From Oopsacas minuta (Eukaryota; Porifera; Hexactinellida; Lyssacinosida; Leucopsacidae), in the NCBI GenBank assembly GCA_024704765.1, contig JAKMXF010000023.1, positions 24,883-88,882 of the forward strand: 64,000 nt of DNA, read 5' to 3'. The translations under genes and the position numbers were made by a program. The notes under the pieces are model-generated. The model worked only from the letters and a program-made list of their open reading frames with translations, was not told where the DNA came from and did not search any database. Shown piece after piece: positions 62,883-64,000 of this stretch. Each line of letters opens with the position of its first letter. Within the stretch, counting starts at the first letter, position 1.

Positions 62883-63526
62883 CAGGACCGGCGACAGAAT
62901 TTACGGGCCCCTTAGCAAGATTTCTGGCCGGGCCCCTCCATCAACCTAGTTCTGACAAAAATTCAATTTTTGTAATACCTATGACCTTAGACAAAAATAT
63001 ATTGCAACTAGAAACTTATCCTGAAATTTGAGTGAATTTATGTAAGTAATATTGACATTAAGCATGTGAAATAATATAATAAGTAGAATAGATTAGAATA
63101 AATAATGGAATCTCTCAATAAGTTGAGCTTAGCAAAAGCCTCTTCTTGCTTTAGTAGATGCGAATGAATCTATTACTTGATTTATGAACGTAGGACATAG
63201 ACTTTAAATTGAAATATTTGATAATTGAAATAGAGCAATTTCTATAATTCCATATTTATAGTGTTGAAGGAAATAAATGAATAATAAGGTTTCAAACAAT
63301 GGAATAAATTAATAACAACTATTAATGACAGAATCCTTTGTTTGCTAAGTGTTATATTGATAAAAGCAATTATTCTATTAGTGAAACAAAGGAACTTATA
63401 TTGTGATACAAGCCTACATGTACCTACAAGACACAATGAATATCTTAAATCCTAAAGAAACTATCACATGCCGACCCGGGGCCCCTATTTATCCCAAGCT
63501 ACCCCCCCCCCCTGTCGCCGGCCCTG
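62883..63526. mobile_element. hAT-type non-autonomous element, 644 bp, with 8-bp target duplication
   Basis: It begins CAGGACCGGCGACAG and ends CTGTCGCCGGCCCTG, inverted repeats with one difference over 15 bp. TGTCCACC at 62875-62882 is repeated at 63527-63534. Just inside the right end is a run of C. The interior is AT-rich and carries no transposase. Confidence 0.95.
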
Positions 63527-63534
63527 TGTCCACC

Positions 63535-63788
63535 CAGTCAAATTCGATGTCTAGCTGATTCCTAAGCGATTTATGCTATTTATTTCTATCCAGTAATTGT
63601 TGGTAAATTTCGCTAGATGAACTTTTGTTTAATTGACCTATTTTTTTCGGATCCCGGAAATTTCGTCCCCGGATTTTCCTCCCCAGGTGATTCAGTATCC
63701 CTTGTTATTCAGGTTATATTCATGCATCTAGAGGATAAATATGGTTTAATTAATTATTGAAATAGGTATGTGAGGAATAATACAGTAG
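63535..63788. other. spacer
   Basis: No feature seen between the MITE and the truncated gene at the right edge. Confidence 0.4.
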
Positions 63789-64000
63789 TCAAAACTCAAA
63801 ATTGTATGCGATTCCCCTAAGATATGTTGTTATATCCGGGTTCTCATAATCTCCAACAAGTAACTGTATACGCTCATCTCGTTCAATGGACTTTTTGCTG
63901 TGTACTATTGTATCACCAGACTCCCACTTTATCAGTTTGGCCTCTTGTAGTGACTGTTCTCGTTGCAAAGATTTGAACAGCTTTAACACACTAGGGTGGG
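63789..64000 (-). CDS. MULE/FLYWCH-type transposase-like protein, C-terminal part (runs off window)
   Basis: The frame is open from the window edge to a stop at 63789: HPSVLKLFKSLQREQSLQEA, then KKSIERDERIQLLVGDYENP and DITTYLRGIAYNFEF. From memory the ending (YLRGIA after DYxNxDI) and the LQKEQ-type helix are those of MULE/FLYWCH zinc-finger transposase-like genes, multicopy in invertebrates. A degenerate copy of the same end lies at 3640-3725. Only the last about 70 residues are in view, so the state of the rest is unknown. Confidence 0.6.
   Translation of the reverse strand, partial: HPSVLKLFKSLQREQSLQEAKLIKWESGDTIVHSKKSIERDERIQLLVGDYENPDITTYLRGIAYNFEF

Overview
This is a stretch of animal nuclear genome. 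It is AT-rich, with spliced genes (GT-AG introns), very long coding exons and many short transposon relics. It carries recognisable animal genes (CLN3, UBR5, PWP1, acyl-CoA-binding protein, a MATE transporter, a Golgi carbohydrate sulfotransferase) next to innate-immunity-type families (TRAF-like RING/zinc-finger/MATH proteins, AIG1/GIMAP-like GTPases, an NHL-type propeller). That mix, with low intron density, fits an early-branching or reduced invertebrate; a sponge is my best guess, but the sequence alone does not settle it. I saw no rRNA, convincing tRNA or CRISPR.

Layout. 0-5 kb: decayed hAT (ZBED-type) transposon, then a two-exon TRAF-like gene on the minus strand with transposon debris in its intron. 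5-11 kb: gene-poor, with Helitron-like elements, a large (TCTG)n microsatellite and a multicopy invertebrate gene relic. 11-13 kb: membrane-anchored AIG1-like GTPase. 13-19 kb: relics including a hAT C-terminus and a two-gene PIF/Harbinger element. 19.9-23.2 kb: tandem pair of degenerate GTPases with C-terminal membrane segments. 23-26.5 kb: relics and a well-delimited Helitron. 26.9-28.3 kb: single-exon CLN3. 29.7-38.9 kb: four-exon UBR5 in which every splice junction keeps frame. 39.6-49.1 kb: two inverted, circularly permuted copies of a TRAF-like locus flanking an NHL-like gene and an apparently intact mariner. 49.8-51.5 kb: MATE transporter. 53.1-56.5 kb: two-exon PWP1. 58.4-58.7 kb: acyl-CoA-binding protein. 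60.1-61.4 kb: carbohydrate sulfotransferase. 62.5-64 kb: hAT-type MITE and the C-terminus of a MULE/FLYWCH-type gene running off the window.

The genes form no operon. The housekeeping genes cover ubiquitin ligation (UBR5), ribosome biogenesis (PWP1), lysosome function (CLN3), acyl-CoA binding, drug/cation efflux and glycan sulfation. The TRAF and GTPase genes suggest an expanded immune/apoptosis repertoire. The strongest unusual observations are: a UBR5 that lacks its UBA, UBR-box and MLLE modules inside uninterrupted exons; the permuted inverted TRAF duplication with the same in-frame UAG in both copies and a 21-bp heptad-coding minisatellite expanded in one; and a mariner with an intact frame and near-perfect ends.
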